From positions 1 to 32,218 of the forward strand of contig JAJECZ010000129.1 in assembly GCA_022821735.1 (NCBI GenBank): DNA of 32,218 nucleotides, given 5' to 3'. The stretch is from Alphaproteobacteria bacterium (GTDB lineage Bacteria > Pseudomonadota > Alphaproteobacteria > Bin95). The notes beneath the pieces were generated by a model. That model ran no database searches and was not told where the DNA came from. It saw nothing but the letters and a program-made list of their open reading frames with translations. A program made the position numbers and the translations under genes. Below are positions 1-9,124 of this stretch, piece by piece (the first letter of the stretch is position 1; every line of letters begins with the position of its first letter).

Positions 1-840
1 CTCGACATTGATCTTCCAGAGACGGAGATGCTCGTCGGAGCACTCTTCTGCGAACAGCGTGCGTTCGAGCGCGGTGTAGTAGCCGGCCATCATCGGGAAG
101 CAGTTCAGCACCATGATGTCGCCGCGCCCGATCCGCCGCGAGGTGACGGGGTTGTGGGCGCCGTCGCTGTTCGGGCCGGACTGGAGCCAGGACCATGTGT
201 CCATGAGTTCGACATGCGGCTGGCTCCGGGCGATCTCGCGCACCATGGCCTGCGTGGCGCTCAGCGCCACCTCATGTTCCGGCACGCCGACGGCGATGGC
301 CTCCACGGCCGCCGCCCCGCCCGCGTCCGCGATGCGCGCGCCCTCCTTTATCCACGCGATCTCCTCGCCGGACTTCACCATCCGCATGGCCATGGCGGGC
401 CTGCCGGCATCGACCAGCTCCGAGGCCGGCAGCGCGCCCTGCAGCTTGCGAAAGCTCTCGACGGTCAGGTGGTCGAACTCGACGCCGACCCGCCGGCCGT
501 CCGGGATGAGGGCCTTCACGGCGGCGAAGTAGTTGTCCCGGTGCCAGTCGGTATAGACGAGATTGTCGCCGAAGCTGCGGCGCGCCGGCTGGCCGCCGTC
601 CACATTCGGCGTGATCGTCGTCTGGCCGTCATGCGTGACGACGAGGCCGAAGGGGCGGCCGAAGGCGCAATAGAGGAAGTCGCTGAAATAGGCGATGTTG
701 TGATAGGAGGTGAACAGGCAGGCGTCGATCCGCTTCTCTTCCATATCGGCGCGCAGCGCGGCGAGCCGGCGTTCCATCTCGGCGGCGGAGAATGTGGGGA
801 CGGCCTTCGCGCCGTTGCGGATCGTCTTCAACTGTTCCAT
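1..840 (-). CDS. Creatinase (creatine amidinohydrolase, M24 fold), 3' end truncated by window edge
   Basis: Minus-strand translation from ATG at 840: MEQLKTIRNGAKAVPTFSAAEMERRLAALRADMEEKRIDACLFTSYHNIAYFSDFLYCAFGRPFGLVVT...NVDGGQPARRSFGDNLVYTDWHRDNYFAA...VELMDTWSWLQSGPNSDGAHNPVTSRRIGRGDIMVLNCFPMMAGYYTALERTLF; strongly resembles Pseudomonas creatinase. Open to the window edge, so absent from the ORF track. Confidence 0.92.
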   Translation of the reverse strand, partial: MEQLKTIRNGAKAVPTFSAAEMERRLAALRADMEEKRIDACLFTSYHNIAYFSDFLYCAFGRPFGLVVTHDGQTTITPNVDGGQPARRSFGDNLVYTDWHRDNYFAAVKALIPDGRRVGVEFDHLTVESFRKLQGALPASELVDAGRPAMAMRMVKSGEEIAWIKEGARIADAGGAAAVEAIAVGVPEHEVALSATQAMVREIARSQPHVELMDTWSWLQSGPNSDGAHNPVTSRRIGRGDIMVLNCFPMMAGYYTALERTLFAEECSDEHLRLWKINVE

Positions 841-906
841 CGCCCTCGTGTCCCGCGTCTCGGTGAGCCGGCTGAGTGCAGCATGTTCGGGGCCGGCGGC
901 AAAGGC

Positions 907-1016
907 CCTTCGATACGCGCCCGCTGGCGCGGGCGCTACTCAGGGTGAGGGAAAGGGCAGGGCGGAACTTTGGGGCATCCCTTATCCTGAGTAGCCGCGA
1001 AGCGGCGTATCGAAGG
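907..1016. repeat. Inverted pair of intergenic palindromic repeat units (CCTTCGATACGC...GCTACTCAGGGTGAGGG)
   Basis: + strand CCCTTCGATACGCGCCCGCTGGCGCGGGCGCTACTCAGGGTGAGGG (906-951) and, inverted, CCCTTATCCTGAGTAGCCGCGAAGCGGCGTATCGAAGG (979-1016); each unit has its own internal hairpin. Confidence 0.85.
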
Positions 1017-1083
1017 AGGCTGTCCCGAACTTGTGGAAGGGGACGGCCGGACGTCCGTTTCAGGCTGAAAGGGTTCTACTTCG

Positions 1084-2271
1084 ATGTTCCACGAGTTTGA
1101 CAGCGCGCGGATGGGCAATGTTGCGGGCCTGCGCCGGAGCGGGGACGCCGCGAGCCGTGTGATTTCGGCCGCGGACTTTGCCGGGGCGGTCGGCGAGATT
1201 GCCGCGTGGGAGGGCTACGCGCCGACGCCGCTGCTGGAGCTGGACGCGCTTGCGGGCGCGCTGGGCCTCGCGAAGGTGCTCTACAAGGACGAGGGGCCGC
1301 GCTTCGGCCTCGGCAGTTTCAAGGCGCTCGGCGGGGCCTATGCGGCGCTGCTTGTGCTGCAACGGGAGGTATCGCGCACGCTTGGGCGGCCCGTTCCGGC
1401 GGCGGACATTCGCGGGGGGCGTCATGCTGCGCTTGCTTCCCGGGTCACCCTGGTGGCGGCGACGGACGGCAATCACGGCCGCGCGCTCGCCTGGGGCTGC
1501 CGGCGTTTCGGCGCCGCTTGCTGCATCTATATCCATGCGGGGGTCAGCGAGGCCCGCGCGGAGGCCATGCGCGCGCTCGGCGCCGAAGTGGTGCGGATCG
1601 ACGGCAATTACGACGACTCGGTGGCGCTGGCGCGCGAGGAGGCGGAAGCGAACGGCTGGTTTGCCGTCTCGGACACCTCCTGGCCGGGCTACACGGAGGT
1701 GCCGCGCGACGTGATGGCGGGCTACGGGGTCATGGTGAAGGAGGTCTGCGACACGCTCGACCGGCCGCCGACCCATGCCTTCCTGCAGGCGGGCGTGGGC
1801 GGGCTGGCGGCCGCCGTTGCCGCGGGCCTCCGCCAGCACTGGGGCGGGGAGTCGCCGCGCATCGCCGTCGTGGAGCCCGAACTCGCCGCCTGCCTGTTCG
1901 AGAGCGCGCGCGCCGGAGGCAGGACGGACATCCGCATCGGGGAGGAGACGCTGATGGCCGGCCTCTCCTGCGGCGAGCCTTCCGCGCTGGCCTGGGAGGT
2001 GCTGTCGGAGGAGGCAAGCGACTTCCTGACGGTGCCGGAGAGCTTCGTCGGTCCCGCCATGCGCCTGCTCGCGCGCCCGGCCGGCGGCGACCCGGAGATC
2101 GAGGCCGGCGAGAGCGCCGTCGCCGGTCTGGCGGCCCTGATCGCCGCCGCGCGTAGCGGGACAATGCGGCGCGCGCTCGGCCTCGGCGCGAATTCCCGCG
2201 TGCTGCTGGTCGGCTCCGAGGGCGCGACCGACCCGGACAGCTACGCCGCGCTCGTGGCCGCGGGCAGTTGA
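1084..2271 (+). CDS. dpaL: Diaminopropionate ammonia-lyase family PLP enzyme
   Basis: 395 aa; PLP-lysine motif FGLGSFKALGGAYA, ATDGNHGRALAWGCR, Gly-rich loop QAGVGGLAAAVAAGL, typical of the fold-type II DpaL/YgeX family. Confidence 0.87.
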   Translation: MFHEFDSARMGNVAGLRRSGDAASRVISAADFAGAVGEIAAWEGYAPTPLLELDALAGALGLAKVLYKDEGPRFGLGSFKALGGAYAALLVLQREVSRTLGRPVPAADIRGGRHAALASRVTLVAATDGNHGRALAWGCRRFGAACCIYIHAGVSEARAEAMRALGAEVVRIDGNYDDSVALAREEAEANGWFAVSDTSWPGYTEVPRDVMAGYGVMVKEVCDTLDRPPTHAFLQAGVGGLAAAVAAGLRQHWGGESPRIAVVEPELAACLFESARAGGRTDIRIGEETLMAGLSCGEPSALAWEVLSEEASDFLTVPESFVGPAMRLLARPAGGDPEIEAGESAVAGLAALIAAARSGTMRRALGLGANSRVLLVGSEGATDPDSYAALVAAGS

Positions 2272-2338
2272 CCCGTCTTCCTGTTCCGCCGGTCCCGCAT
2301 GTAGAGTCCCCGCAGGTGGAGAGGGGGCCGTCCGGGCG

Positions 2339-3583
2339 GTGAAGCTGAACGACGAAGAACGGGCCATGCTGGCCGGCGAGGCGGGCGAGCCCCGGCGCTG
2401 GGCCGTCGAGCATATGGTCGAGGTCGGCCGCATGTTCGATGCAGCGGACTTCGTGCCCGTGGCCCAGGCGCACATGATGGCCGACACGGAATCGCTCGGC
2501 GAGGCGGGCGTGGCGTTCCTGGAGGGGCTGGCCGCCCATCCACCGGCGGAGCGGCGGGTGCGCGTGCCGATGCTGACCGACCCGCGCGGCGTCGATCTCT
2601 CGCACTACCGGCCGCTCGGCCAGACCGAGGAAATGGCGGCCCTCGAACGGCGCACCATCGCCGCCTGCACGGACCTTGGCATCCTGATGACCGACAGCTG
2701 CGTCACCTACCAGACGATCATGCCGCCGGTGCGGGGCGAGCATGTGGCCTATGGCGACACGGGCGTGGTGATTTACTGCAACAGCGTGCTCGGCGCGCGC
2801 TCCAATTTCGAGGGCGGCCCTTCGGCGCTGGCGGCGGGCCTCACCGGGCGGACGCCGCGCTACGGCCTGCATCTCGACCGCAACCGGCGTGCGACCAGGC
2901 GCTTCATCGTCACCGAGCGCCCTGAGGGGCTGACCGGTTGGGGCGTGCTCGGCGGGCTGATCGGCAGACTCTGCGGCTCCTACTGGGAGGTGCCGGTGCT
3001 GGAAGGCATCGAGGGCGCGCCGACCTCGGACGAGATGAAGCATTTCGGCGCCGCCATGGCGAGCTTCGGCTCGACGCCGCTCTTCCATATCGCCGGCGTG
3101 ACGCCCGAGGCGCCGGATCTGGCGTCGGTATGCGACGGCCCGGCGCCGGAGCCGGTCGAGATCGGCCGCAAGGAACTGGAAGGCTTGCGCGGCAATTTCG
3201 GCGCGAGCGGCGACGAGGTGGATGTCGTCGTGTTCGCCGCGCCGCAGCTGAGCCACGTGGAGATGGCGCGGGTCGCGGAGCTTCTGGAGGGCCGCCAGGT
3301 GCACGAACGGACGGCGCTTGTCGTCTGCACCTCGCCCACCGTGGCGGCGGACTGCGAGCGGCTCGGCATCGTCGGGCGGATCGAGGCGGCGGGCGCGGTC
3401 GTGCTGCGCGGCACCTGCTTCTACAACCAGTATGCGCGCGAGATCGGCGAGGCGAACGGCTGGACGCGCCTGCTCAGCAACTCGGTCAAGATCGTCAACA
3501 TCCTGGGCGGCTACGGCTACCGGCCGGCGCTCGCCAGCATGGAGGACTGCGTGACGGCGGCCGCGACGGGGCGCATCCCGTGA
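2339..3583 (+). CDS. Aconitase X catalytic (large) subunit, cis-3-hydroxy-L-proline dehydratase-like (former DUF521)
   Basis: 414 aa, GTG start; MKLNDEERAMLAGEAGEPRRWAVEHMVEVGRMFDA...HMMADTESLGEAG...DSCVTYQTIMPPVRGEHVAYGDTGVVIYCNSVLGARSNFEGGPSALAAGLTGRTP.. typical AcnX; followed by the small subunit with GTGA overlap. Confidence 0.87.
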   Translation: MKLNDEERAMLAGEAGEPRRWAVEHMVEVGRMFDAADFVPVAQAHMMADTESLGEAGVAFLEGLAAHPPAERRVRVPMLTDPRGVDLSHYRPLGQTEEMAALERRTIAACTDLGILMTDSCVTYQTIMPPVRGEHVAYGDTGVVIYCNSVLGARSNFEGGPSALAAGLTGRTPRYGLHLDRNRRATRRFIVTERPEGLTGWGVLGGLIGRLCGSYWEVPVLEGIEGAPTSDEMKHFGAAMASFGSTPLFHIAGVTPEAPDLASVCDGPAPEPVEIGRKELEGLRGNFGASGDEVDVVVFAAPQLSHVEMARVAELLEGRQVHERTALVVCTSPTVAADCERLGIVGRIEAAGAVVLRGTCFYNQYAREIGEANGWTRLLSNSVKIVNILGGYGYRPALASMEDCVTAAATGRIP

Positions 3584-4011
3584 CCCGCCGCCTGCGCTGC
3601 CATCCCGGCATCGGGCCGAGGGTCGAGGGCGAGGCGCTGGTCGCGGAAGACGACTTCTCCGCCCGCTACGACCTCGACCGGCTCGCCGGCACCTTCTCCC
3701 GTCCGGGCCACAAGCTCGCCGGGCTCTCCTATGTGGACAGGGTGCTGGTGCTGAACACGGCCAAGGGCGGGGTCGCATCGGCCTGGATGCTGCGCGAGAT
3801 GGCGGAACGCGGAATGGCGCCGAGGGCGATCCTGTTCAACGCCGCCAACACCATACTGGCGCAGGGCGCGGCCTTCGCCGGCATGGCGCTCTGCGACCGC
3901 TTCGAGGACGGCGACATCACCCGCCTCATCGCCACCGGCGACCGCGTGATCGTCGATCCCCCGGCGGGTCTGGTGACTGTGCTGGGCAAAGCCACCAACT
4001 TCACCGCTTGA
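3580..4011 (+). CDS. Aconitase X swivel-domain (small) subunit (former DUF126)
   Basis: GTG start at 3580 overlapping the upstream TGA; VTRRLRCHPGIGPRVEGEALVAEDDFSARYDLDRLAGTFSRPGHKLAGLSYVDRVLVLNTAKGGVASAWMLREM...ILFNAANTILAQGAAFA...DRVIVDPPAG. Contained in the ORF track entry 2938..4011. Confidence 0.85.
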   Translation: MTRRLRCHPGIGPRVEGEALVAEDDFSARYDLDRLAGTFSRPGHKLAGLSYVDRVLVLNTAKGGVASAWMLREMAERGMAPRAILFNAANTILAQGAAFAGMALCDRFEDGDITRLIATGDRVIVDPPAGLVTVLGKATNFTA

Positions 4012-4062
4012 CGGGGCCGGCATCGCGAACAAGGCTTTCGCACCCGGCCGGGGGAGGCTGCC

Positions 4063-5670
4063 ATGTACCGTTTCGACCTCACCGAATCCTACATTCCCGC
4101 CCAGACCGACGATGTCGTGCTGGAGACGACGGTCGGCGGCCAGCTGCGGGACATGGCGGCGCGGCGCGGCGATTGCACGGCGCTGGTGGAGGTGGAGCTT
4201 GACGGCGAAAACGGGCGGCGCTGGACCTATGCGGAACTGCTGGCTGACAGCGAACGGCTGGCCAAGGCGCTGGCGTCGCGCTTCGCGCCTGGCGAGCGGC
4301 TGGTGGTATGGGCGCCGAACGTGCCGGAATGGGTGCTGATGGAGTATGCCTGCGGGCTTGCGGGCCTCATCCTGGTGACGGCCAACCCCTCCTACCAGAC
4401 GGCCGAACTGCGCTATGTGCTGGAGCAGTCGGGCGCGTCCGCGCTGTTCTCGGTGGAAAGCTACCGGGGCAATCCGATGGCGGAGATCGCCGTCGCCGCT
4501 TGCGACGGCCTGGCGGCGGTGCGCGAAATCGTCGATCTGGACGATCACGGGGCGCTCTACCGCATCGGAGACCGCCCGGCGGAACTGCCCGAGGTCACGC
4601 CGGACCATGCGGCGCAGATCCAGTACACCTCCGGCACGACCGGCTTCCCCAAGGGGGCCGTGCTGTCGCACCGCTCGCTCACCAACAATGCGCGCTACTG
4701 CGCCGTGCGCGCGGGCACCCGGCCGGACTCGGTCTGGGCGAACTTCATGCCGATGTTCCACACCAGCGGCTGCGGGTTGATTACCCTGGGCGCGCTTCAG
4801 GCGGGCTGCGCGATGTATCTCGTCAAGCTGTTCGATCCGGCCGCCATCCTGCGGCTGATCGAGCGCGAGAAGGTGACGGCGATCCTGGGCGTGCCGACCA
4901 TGCTCGTCGCGATGATGGAATGCCTCGACCAGGAGCCGTTCGACCTCTCGTCAGTGGAGATCGCGGTTTCCGGCGGCTCGATGGTCGCGCCCGAACTGGT
5001 GCGCAACGCCAGGGAACGCTTCGGCTGCGAATTCGAGACCGTTTACGGCCAGACCGAGGCCTCGCCCCTCGTCACCATGCACCATCTGGGCGAAAGCCTC
5101 GACATCGTCTGCAACACGGCGGGCCTGCCGATGCCGCAGACGGAGGTTTCGATCCGCAGCGTGGACGGGGAGAACCGCGTGATGCCCGTCGGCGAGGTCG
5201 GCGAGATCTGTACGCGCGGCTACTGCGTAATGATCGGCTACCACGACAACCCCTCGGCGACTGCGGACGCCATCGACGCCGACGGCTGGCTGCACACGGG
5301 CGATCTCGGTACGCTCGACCGGCAGGGCTATCTGCGCATCACCGGGCGGGTGAAGGAGATGATCATCCGGGGAGGCGAGAACCTGTTCCCGGCCGAGATC
5401 GAGAACACGCTGCTGGAGCACCCCGATGTGGCGGAGGTCGCCGTGGTCGGGCTGCCGGACGACAGGTGGGGCGAGATCGTCGCCTGCTTCGTGCGCATGG
5501 AGCCCGGCCGGGCGATGGACCCGCAGGAACTCCGCCGCCACTGCCGCGCTCATCTCTCGCCGCAGAAGACGCCTGTCGTCTGGCGCGAGGTCCCCGCCTT
5601 CCCCCTCACCGGCTCCGGCAAGATCCGGAAGTTCCAGCTGGTGGAGGACTATGCGGCGGAGACCGCATAG
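4063..5670 (+). CDS. AMP-dependent synthetase/ligase (acyl-CoA synthetase)
   Basis: 535 aa; AMP-binding motif IQYTSGTTGFPKGAVLSHRSLTNNAR, VYGQTEASP, GWLHTGDLGTLDRQGYLRITGRVKEMIIRGGENLFPAEIEN, C-terminal GKIRKF; SD GGGGGAGG upstream. Confidence 0.93.
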   Translation: MYRFDLTESYIPAQTDDVVLETTVGGQLRDMAARRGDCTALVEVELDGENGRRWTYAELLADSERLAKALASRFAPGERLVVWAPNVPEWVLMEYACGLAGLILVTANPSYQTAELRYVLEQSGASALFSVESYRGNPMAEIAVAACDGLAAVREIVDLDDHGALYRIGDRPAELPEVTPDHAAQIQYTSGTTGFPKGAVLSHRSLTNNARYCAVRAGTRPDSVWANFMPMFHTSGCGLITLGALQAGCAMYLVKLFDPAAILRLIEREKVTAILGVPTMLVAMMECLDQEPFDLSSVEIAVSGGSMVAPELVRNARERFGCEFETVYGQTEASPLVTMHHLGESLDIVCNTAGLPMPQTEVSIRSVDGENRVMPVGEVGEICTRGYCVMIGYHDNPSATADAIDADGWLHTGDLGTLDRQGYLRITGRVKEMIIRGGENLFPAEIENTLLEHPDVAEVAVVGLPDDRWGEIVACFVRMEPGRAMDPQELRRHCRAHLSPQKTPVVWREVPAFPLTGSGKIRKFQLVEDYAAETA

Positions 5671-5678
5671 CGGCGCGG

Positions 5679-6845
5679 CTACCGGCTCCGGTAAACCGCC
5701 GTTTCGAAGTCCAGGTAGAGCGGCAGGGACTTCTCGTCGGCGAAGGGCAGGACCTGGGTGAGGTAGGCGCCGCCGATGCCTTTGTGCGGGTCGATCCAGA
5801 AATAGGAGTTGGCGAGGCCGGCCCAGGCGAGGCTGCCGGCCGTGCGGCCAGTGGGCGCTTCGTCATTGTTGATCATGAAGGTCAGCCCCCAGGTCTTCTC
5901 CATGCCGGGGAAGAACTCCGCATCGTTGGAGTAGGGCGGCATCGCCGTCGCGAGATTGACGACGCGATTGTCGCCCATGCTGTTGACCGACATGGCCTCC
6001 ACGGTTTCCGGCTTGAGCACCCGGTGGCCGTTCGCCGCGCCCTTGTTCAGGATCATGCGGATGAACTTGAGATAGTCGCCGGCGGTGGAATAGAGGCCGC
6101 CGCCGCCCATCTCGAACTCGGGGTCCTGCTCGACGGTGAACTCCATCGGCGCCCAGGCGCCGTCCTCGCCGCGCACATGGATGGTCGCGATCCGCTCCTG
6201 CATGGCGGGCGTGATCCGGAAGGCGGTGTCGCCCATGCCGAGCGGGTCGAAGATGTTCTCCTTCATATACTGGCCGAGCTTCATGCCGCTCGCCGCCTCG
6301 ACCATCTTGCCGGCCCAGTCGATGCCGATGCCGTAGTCCCAGCGCTCGCCCGGATCGAACAGCAGCGGCGTCGTCAGCGCGGCGTTCTCGCAGCTCGTGA
6401 TCTGCGGAATGCCCTTCGCCTCCTGGTAGGCAAGGATGTCCGTGTTCCAGATTTCGTACACATAGCCGGAGGTATGGGTGAGCAGGTGGCGCAAGGTCAC
6501 CGGGCGCTTCGGCGGGCGCGTCTTCGGCTGGCCGTTACCGTCAAAGCCTTCCAGCACCCCGACTTCGCCCAGATACGGTATGACCGCGCTTGCAGGTCCA
6601 TCCAGTTCCAGCTTGCCCTGCTCGACCATCTGCATGGCCGCCGCGCCGGTAACGGCCTTGGTCATGGAGGCGATCCAGCCGACCGTGTCGGGCGTCATGG
6701 CGACGCCGCTGCCGGCCGCGCGTTCGCCGAACCCGCCCTCGTAGACGGTCCCTTCCGCCGTCGTCGCCGCTGCCACGACGCCGGGAACGTCCCCGCGCGA
6801 AACCGCAGCCTCCAGGATTCCGTCCGCACTGTCTTTGAGCGCCAT
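5679..6845 (-). CDS. Serine hydrolase, class C beta-lactamase/esterase family
   Basis: 388 aa from MALKDSADG; SxxK motif ASMTKAVTGAAAMQMVEQGKLELDGP, LRHLLTHTSGYVYEIW, YGIGIDWAGKMVE; C-terminal GGAYLTQVLPF. Confidence 0.9.
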   Translation of the reverse strand: MALKDSADGILEAAVSRGDVPGVVAAATTAEGTVYEGGFGERAAGSGVAMTPDTVGWIASMTKAVTGAAAMQMVEQGKLELDGPASAVIPYLGEVGVLEGFDGNGQPKTRPPKRPVTLRHLLTHTSGYVYEIWNTDILAYQEAKGIPQITSCENAALTTPLLFDPGERWDYGIGIDWAGKMVEAASGMKLGQYMKENIFDPLGMGDTAFRITPAMQERIATIHVRGEDGAWAPMEFTVEQDPEFEMGGGGLYSTAGDYLKFIRMILNKGAANGHRVLKPETVEAMSVNSMGDNRVVNLATAMPPYSNDAEFFPGMEKTWGLTFMINNDEAPTGRTAGSLAWAGLANSYFWIDPHKGIGGAYLTQVLPFADEKSLPLYLDFETAVYRSR

Positions 6846-6881
6846 GCCTGCCTCCCGCCGAACCGGCCCGTTTTCGATGGG

Positions 6882-6957
<76 letters not shown>

Positions 6958-7010
6958 CACCGGGATGCGAGACTTATCCCTTTCCGCGCCGCCTGTCGAG
7001 AACGCGAGGG

Positions 7011-8201
7011 CTATTCCTCCGCGGCGGCGAGCGGGGCGCGTTTGCGGGCGGCGAGTTCGGCCAGGACCTCCTCGGTGTGTTCGCCCAAGAGCGGCGCCGG
7101 GCGGGCGATGGCCCCTGGCGTGGCGGCGAGCTTCACCGGCGTCCCGATCGTGTTCATTTTGCCGACGGCCGGATGGTCCAACTCGACGACCATGTCCCGG
7201 GCGAGCGTGTGCGGGTCGGTGAACACTTCGCCGTGATCCATCACCGGGCCTGCCGGCACGCCGACCTCCTCGAGCTCGGCCAGCCATTCGTCCCGCGTGC
7301 GGGTCTGCATCACGGCCTCGAAGATCTCGATCAGCTCGTCATTGTTCGCCACCCGGTCGGCGCGCGTCCTGAAGCGCGGGTCCTCCGGCAGATCCGGGCG
7401 GCCGAGCACGTTGCAGATGCGGAACCAGAGGTTCTGCTGCGCGCCGCCGACCGCGAGGTAGCCGTCCTTCGCCTTGAGGATCTGGTAGGGGGAGCTGCCG
7501 CGATGGCGCTGGCCGATGCGCTCCGGCGTCTTCCCGGTCGCGAAATAGGCCGCAGCCTCATAGACGCAGAAGGACATGGCGCTCTCGTAGAGCGACACGT
7601 CCACATGCTGGCCCTTGCCGGTCCCGGTGCGGCCGTGGATGGCGACCATGGTGGCGTACGCGCCGAACATGCCGGCGCCCACATCGGAGATGGCGATGGG
7701 CAGGCGGAAGGGCGGGCCGTCCTCCGGGCCGTTGATGGCGGCGAGGCCGGACATGGCCTGGGTAATCAGGTCGAAGCCGCCGCGGGTGCCGTAGGGCCCG
7801 TCCTGTCCGAAGCCGGAGATCGAGGTCATCACCAGTCCCGGGTTCTCCGCCGACAGCGCCTCATAGCCGAGGCCGAGCCGCGCCATGACGCCGGGGCGGA
7901 AGTTCTCGACCACGATATCGGCCGAAATGCAGAGGTCCCATGCGGCCTGGAAGCCCTCTTCGCTCTTCAGGTCGAGCGTCACGGAGCGCTTGTTGCGGTT
8001 CCAGAGCATGAAGGGCGCGCTCTCGCCCTCCACGAAGGGCGGCGTCTGGCGCATCGCTTCGCCCTCGGGACGCTCCACCTTGATGACGTCGGCGCCCTGG
8101 TCGGCGAGCAGCATCGCGCAAGAGGGCCCCGATAGATTGGTGGTAAAGTCGATGACTCTAAGCCCTTCCAGTGCCCCGGCCATGGCGCTCTTGCCTCCCA
8201 T
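7011..8201 (-). CDS. CaiB/BaiF family III CoA-transferase
   Basis: 396 aa from MGGKSAMAGALEGLRVIDFTTNLSGPSCAMLLADQGADVIKVERPEGEAMRQTPP...NRNKRSVTLDLKSEEG...ENFRPGVMARLGLGYEALSAENPGLVMTSISGFGQDGPYGTRGGFDLITQAMSGL; internal start at 8183 possible. Confidence 0.93.
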   Translation of the reverse strand: MGGKSAMAGALEGLRVIDFTTNLSGPSCAMLLADQGADVIKVERPEGEAMRQTPPFVEGESAPFMLWNRNKRSVTLDLKSEEGFQAAWDLCISADIVVENFRPGVMARLGLGYEALSAENPGLVMTSISGFGQDGPYGTRGGFDLITQAMSGLAAINGPEDGPPFRLPIAISDVGAGMFGAYATMVAIHGRTGTGKGQHVDVSLYESAMSFCVYEAAAYFATGKTPERIGQRHRGSSPYQILKAKDGYLAVGGAQQNLWFRICNVLGRPDLPEDPRFRTRADRVANNDELIEIFEAVMQTRTRDEWLAELEEVGVPAGPVMDHGEVFTDPHTLARDMVVELDHPAVGKMNTIGTPVKLAATPGAIARPAPLLGEHTEEVLAELAARKRAPLAAAEE

Positions 8202-8297
8202 GAGAAACCTGCGGCCATTCTCGCCAACCGGTTTCTCTTGGCAAGGGCGGCGCCGGCGCGGCATAACAGGCGCGGGCGACAGGGAGAAAAGAGTTCC

Positions 8298-9074
8298 ATG
8301 GACGAGATCAGGCTTCGCCGGCAAGGGCAGGTTGCGGTCGTCACCATCAACCGGCCGGAGAAGAAGAACTGCTGCACCAAGGCGATGTGGTTCGAACTCG
8401 GACGGTTGTTCGGCGAGCTGGACAGGGACAGCGATGTGCGGGCCATCGTGCTCACGGGCGCGGGGGAGAATTTCTGCACCGGGGCCGATATCTCGGAATT
8501 CGCCGAGGTGCGGGGCGACGCCGACCAGGCGGCGGACTATGCCCGCGCCGTGCTCGCGGCCGAGCACGGCATCGCAGAAGTATCCAAACCCGTCATCGCC
8601 GCGGTCCGCGGCTATGCGGTCGGCGGGGGCTGCGGGTTGATCGTCTGCGCGGACTTCCGCGTTTCGGACCGCAGCGGGCGTTTCGGTGTCCCGGCGGCGC
8701 GCCTCTCGATCGTCTATGGCATGGACGGGCTGCAGAAGCTCGCCAACATCGTCGGCGTCACCAACGCCAAGAAGATCATGTACACCGCAAAGCGCTTCAC
8801 CGCCGAGGAAGCGGAGCGGATGGGCCTCGTGGACATGCTGGTGGACGGCGACCCGGTCGAGGCCGCGATCGAGTTCGCGGAATCCATGGCAGGCAACGCG
8901 CCGCTCTCCATCATGGGCCACAAGATCGGGCTCAACGCCGTCGCGGCCGGCCGCATGGCCGAGACCGAAGACAGCTACCGCGACCTCCAGATGCAGGCGT
9001 CGGAAAGCGAGGATTACCGCGAGGGCCGCACGGCCTTCATGGAGAAGCGGGCGCCGGTCTTCCAAGGGCGCTAG
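8298..9074 (+). CDS. Enoyl-CoA hydratase/isomerase family protein
   Basis: 258 aa; MDEIRLRRQGQVAVVTINRPEKKNC...VLTGAGENFCTGADISEFAEV...KPVIAAVRGYAVGGGCGLIVCADFRVSDRSGRFGVPAARLSIVYG; upstream AGGGAGAAAAGAG SD. Confidence 0.93.
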   Translation: MDEIRLRRQGQVAVVTINRPEKKNCCTKAMWFELGRLFGELDRDSDVRAIVLTGAGENFCTGADISEFAEVRGDADQAADYARAVLAAEHGIAEVSKPVIAAVRGYAVGGGCGLIVCADFRVSDRSGRFGVPAARLSIVYGMDGLQKLANIVGVTNAKKIMYTAKRFTAEEAERMGLVDMLVDGDPVEAAIEFAESMAGNAPLSIMGHKIGLNAVAAGRMAETEDSYRDLQMQASESEDYREGRTAFMEKRAPVFQGR

Positions 9075-9124
9075 GCCGCGCCTATTCTGCCGCCAGCCCG
9101 ATCCAATCCAGGAGAATTCCAGCC

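Noticed and set aside
28-948. 306-aa + ORF
   Set aside because: Antisense to clear creatinase; low-complexity composition typical of high-GC shadow ORFs.
1730-3778. 682-aa - ORF
   Set aside because: Antisense to DpaL/AcnX; Arg/Pro-rich shadow frame without family motifs.
3517-4761. 414-aa - ORF
   Set aside because: Antisense to AcnX small subunit and AMP ligase; no recognisable domain.
8202-9065. N-terminal extension of the CoA-transferase ORF (7011..9065)
   Set aside because: Region is antisense to the enoyl-CoA hydratase; true start is near 8201 with a normal CaiB N-terminus.
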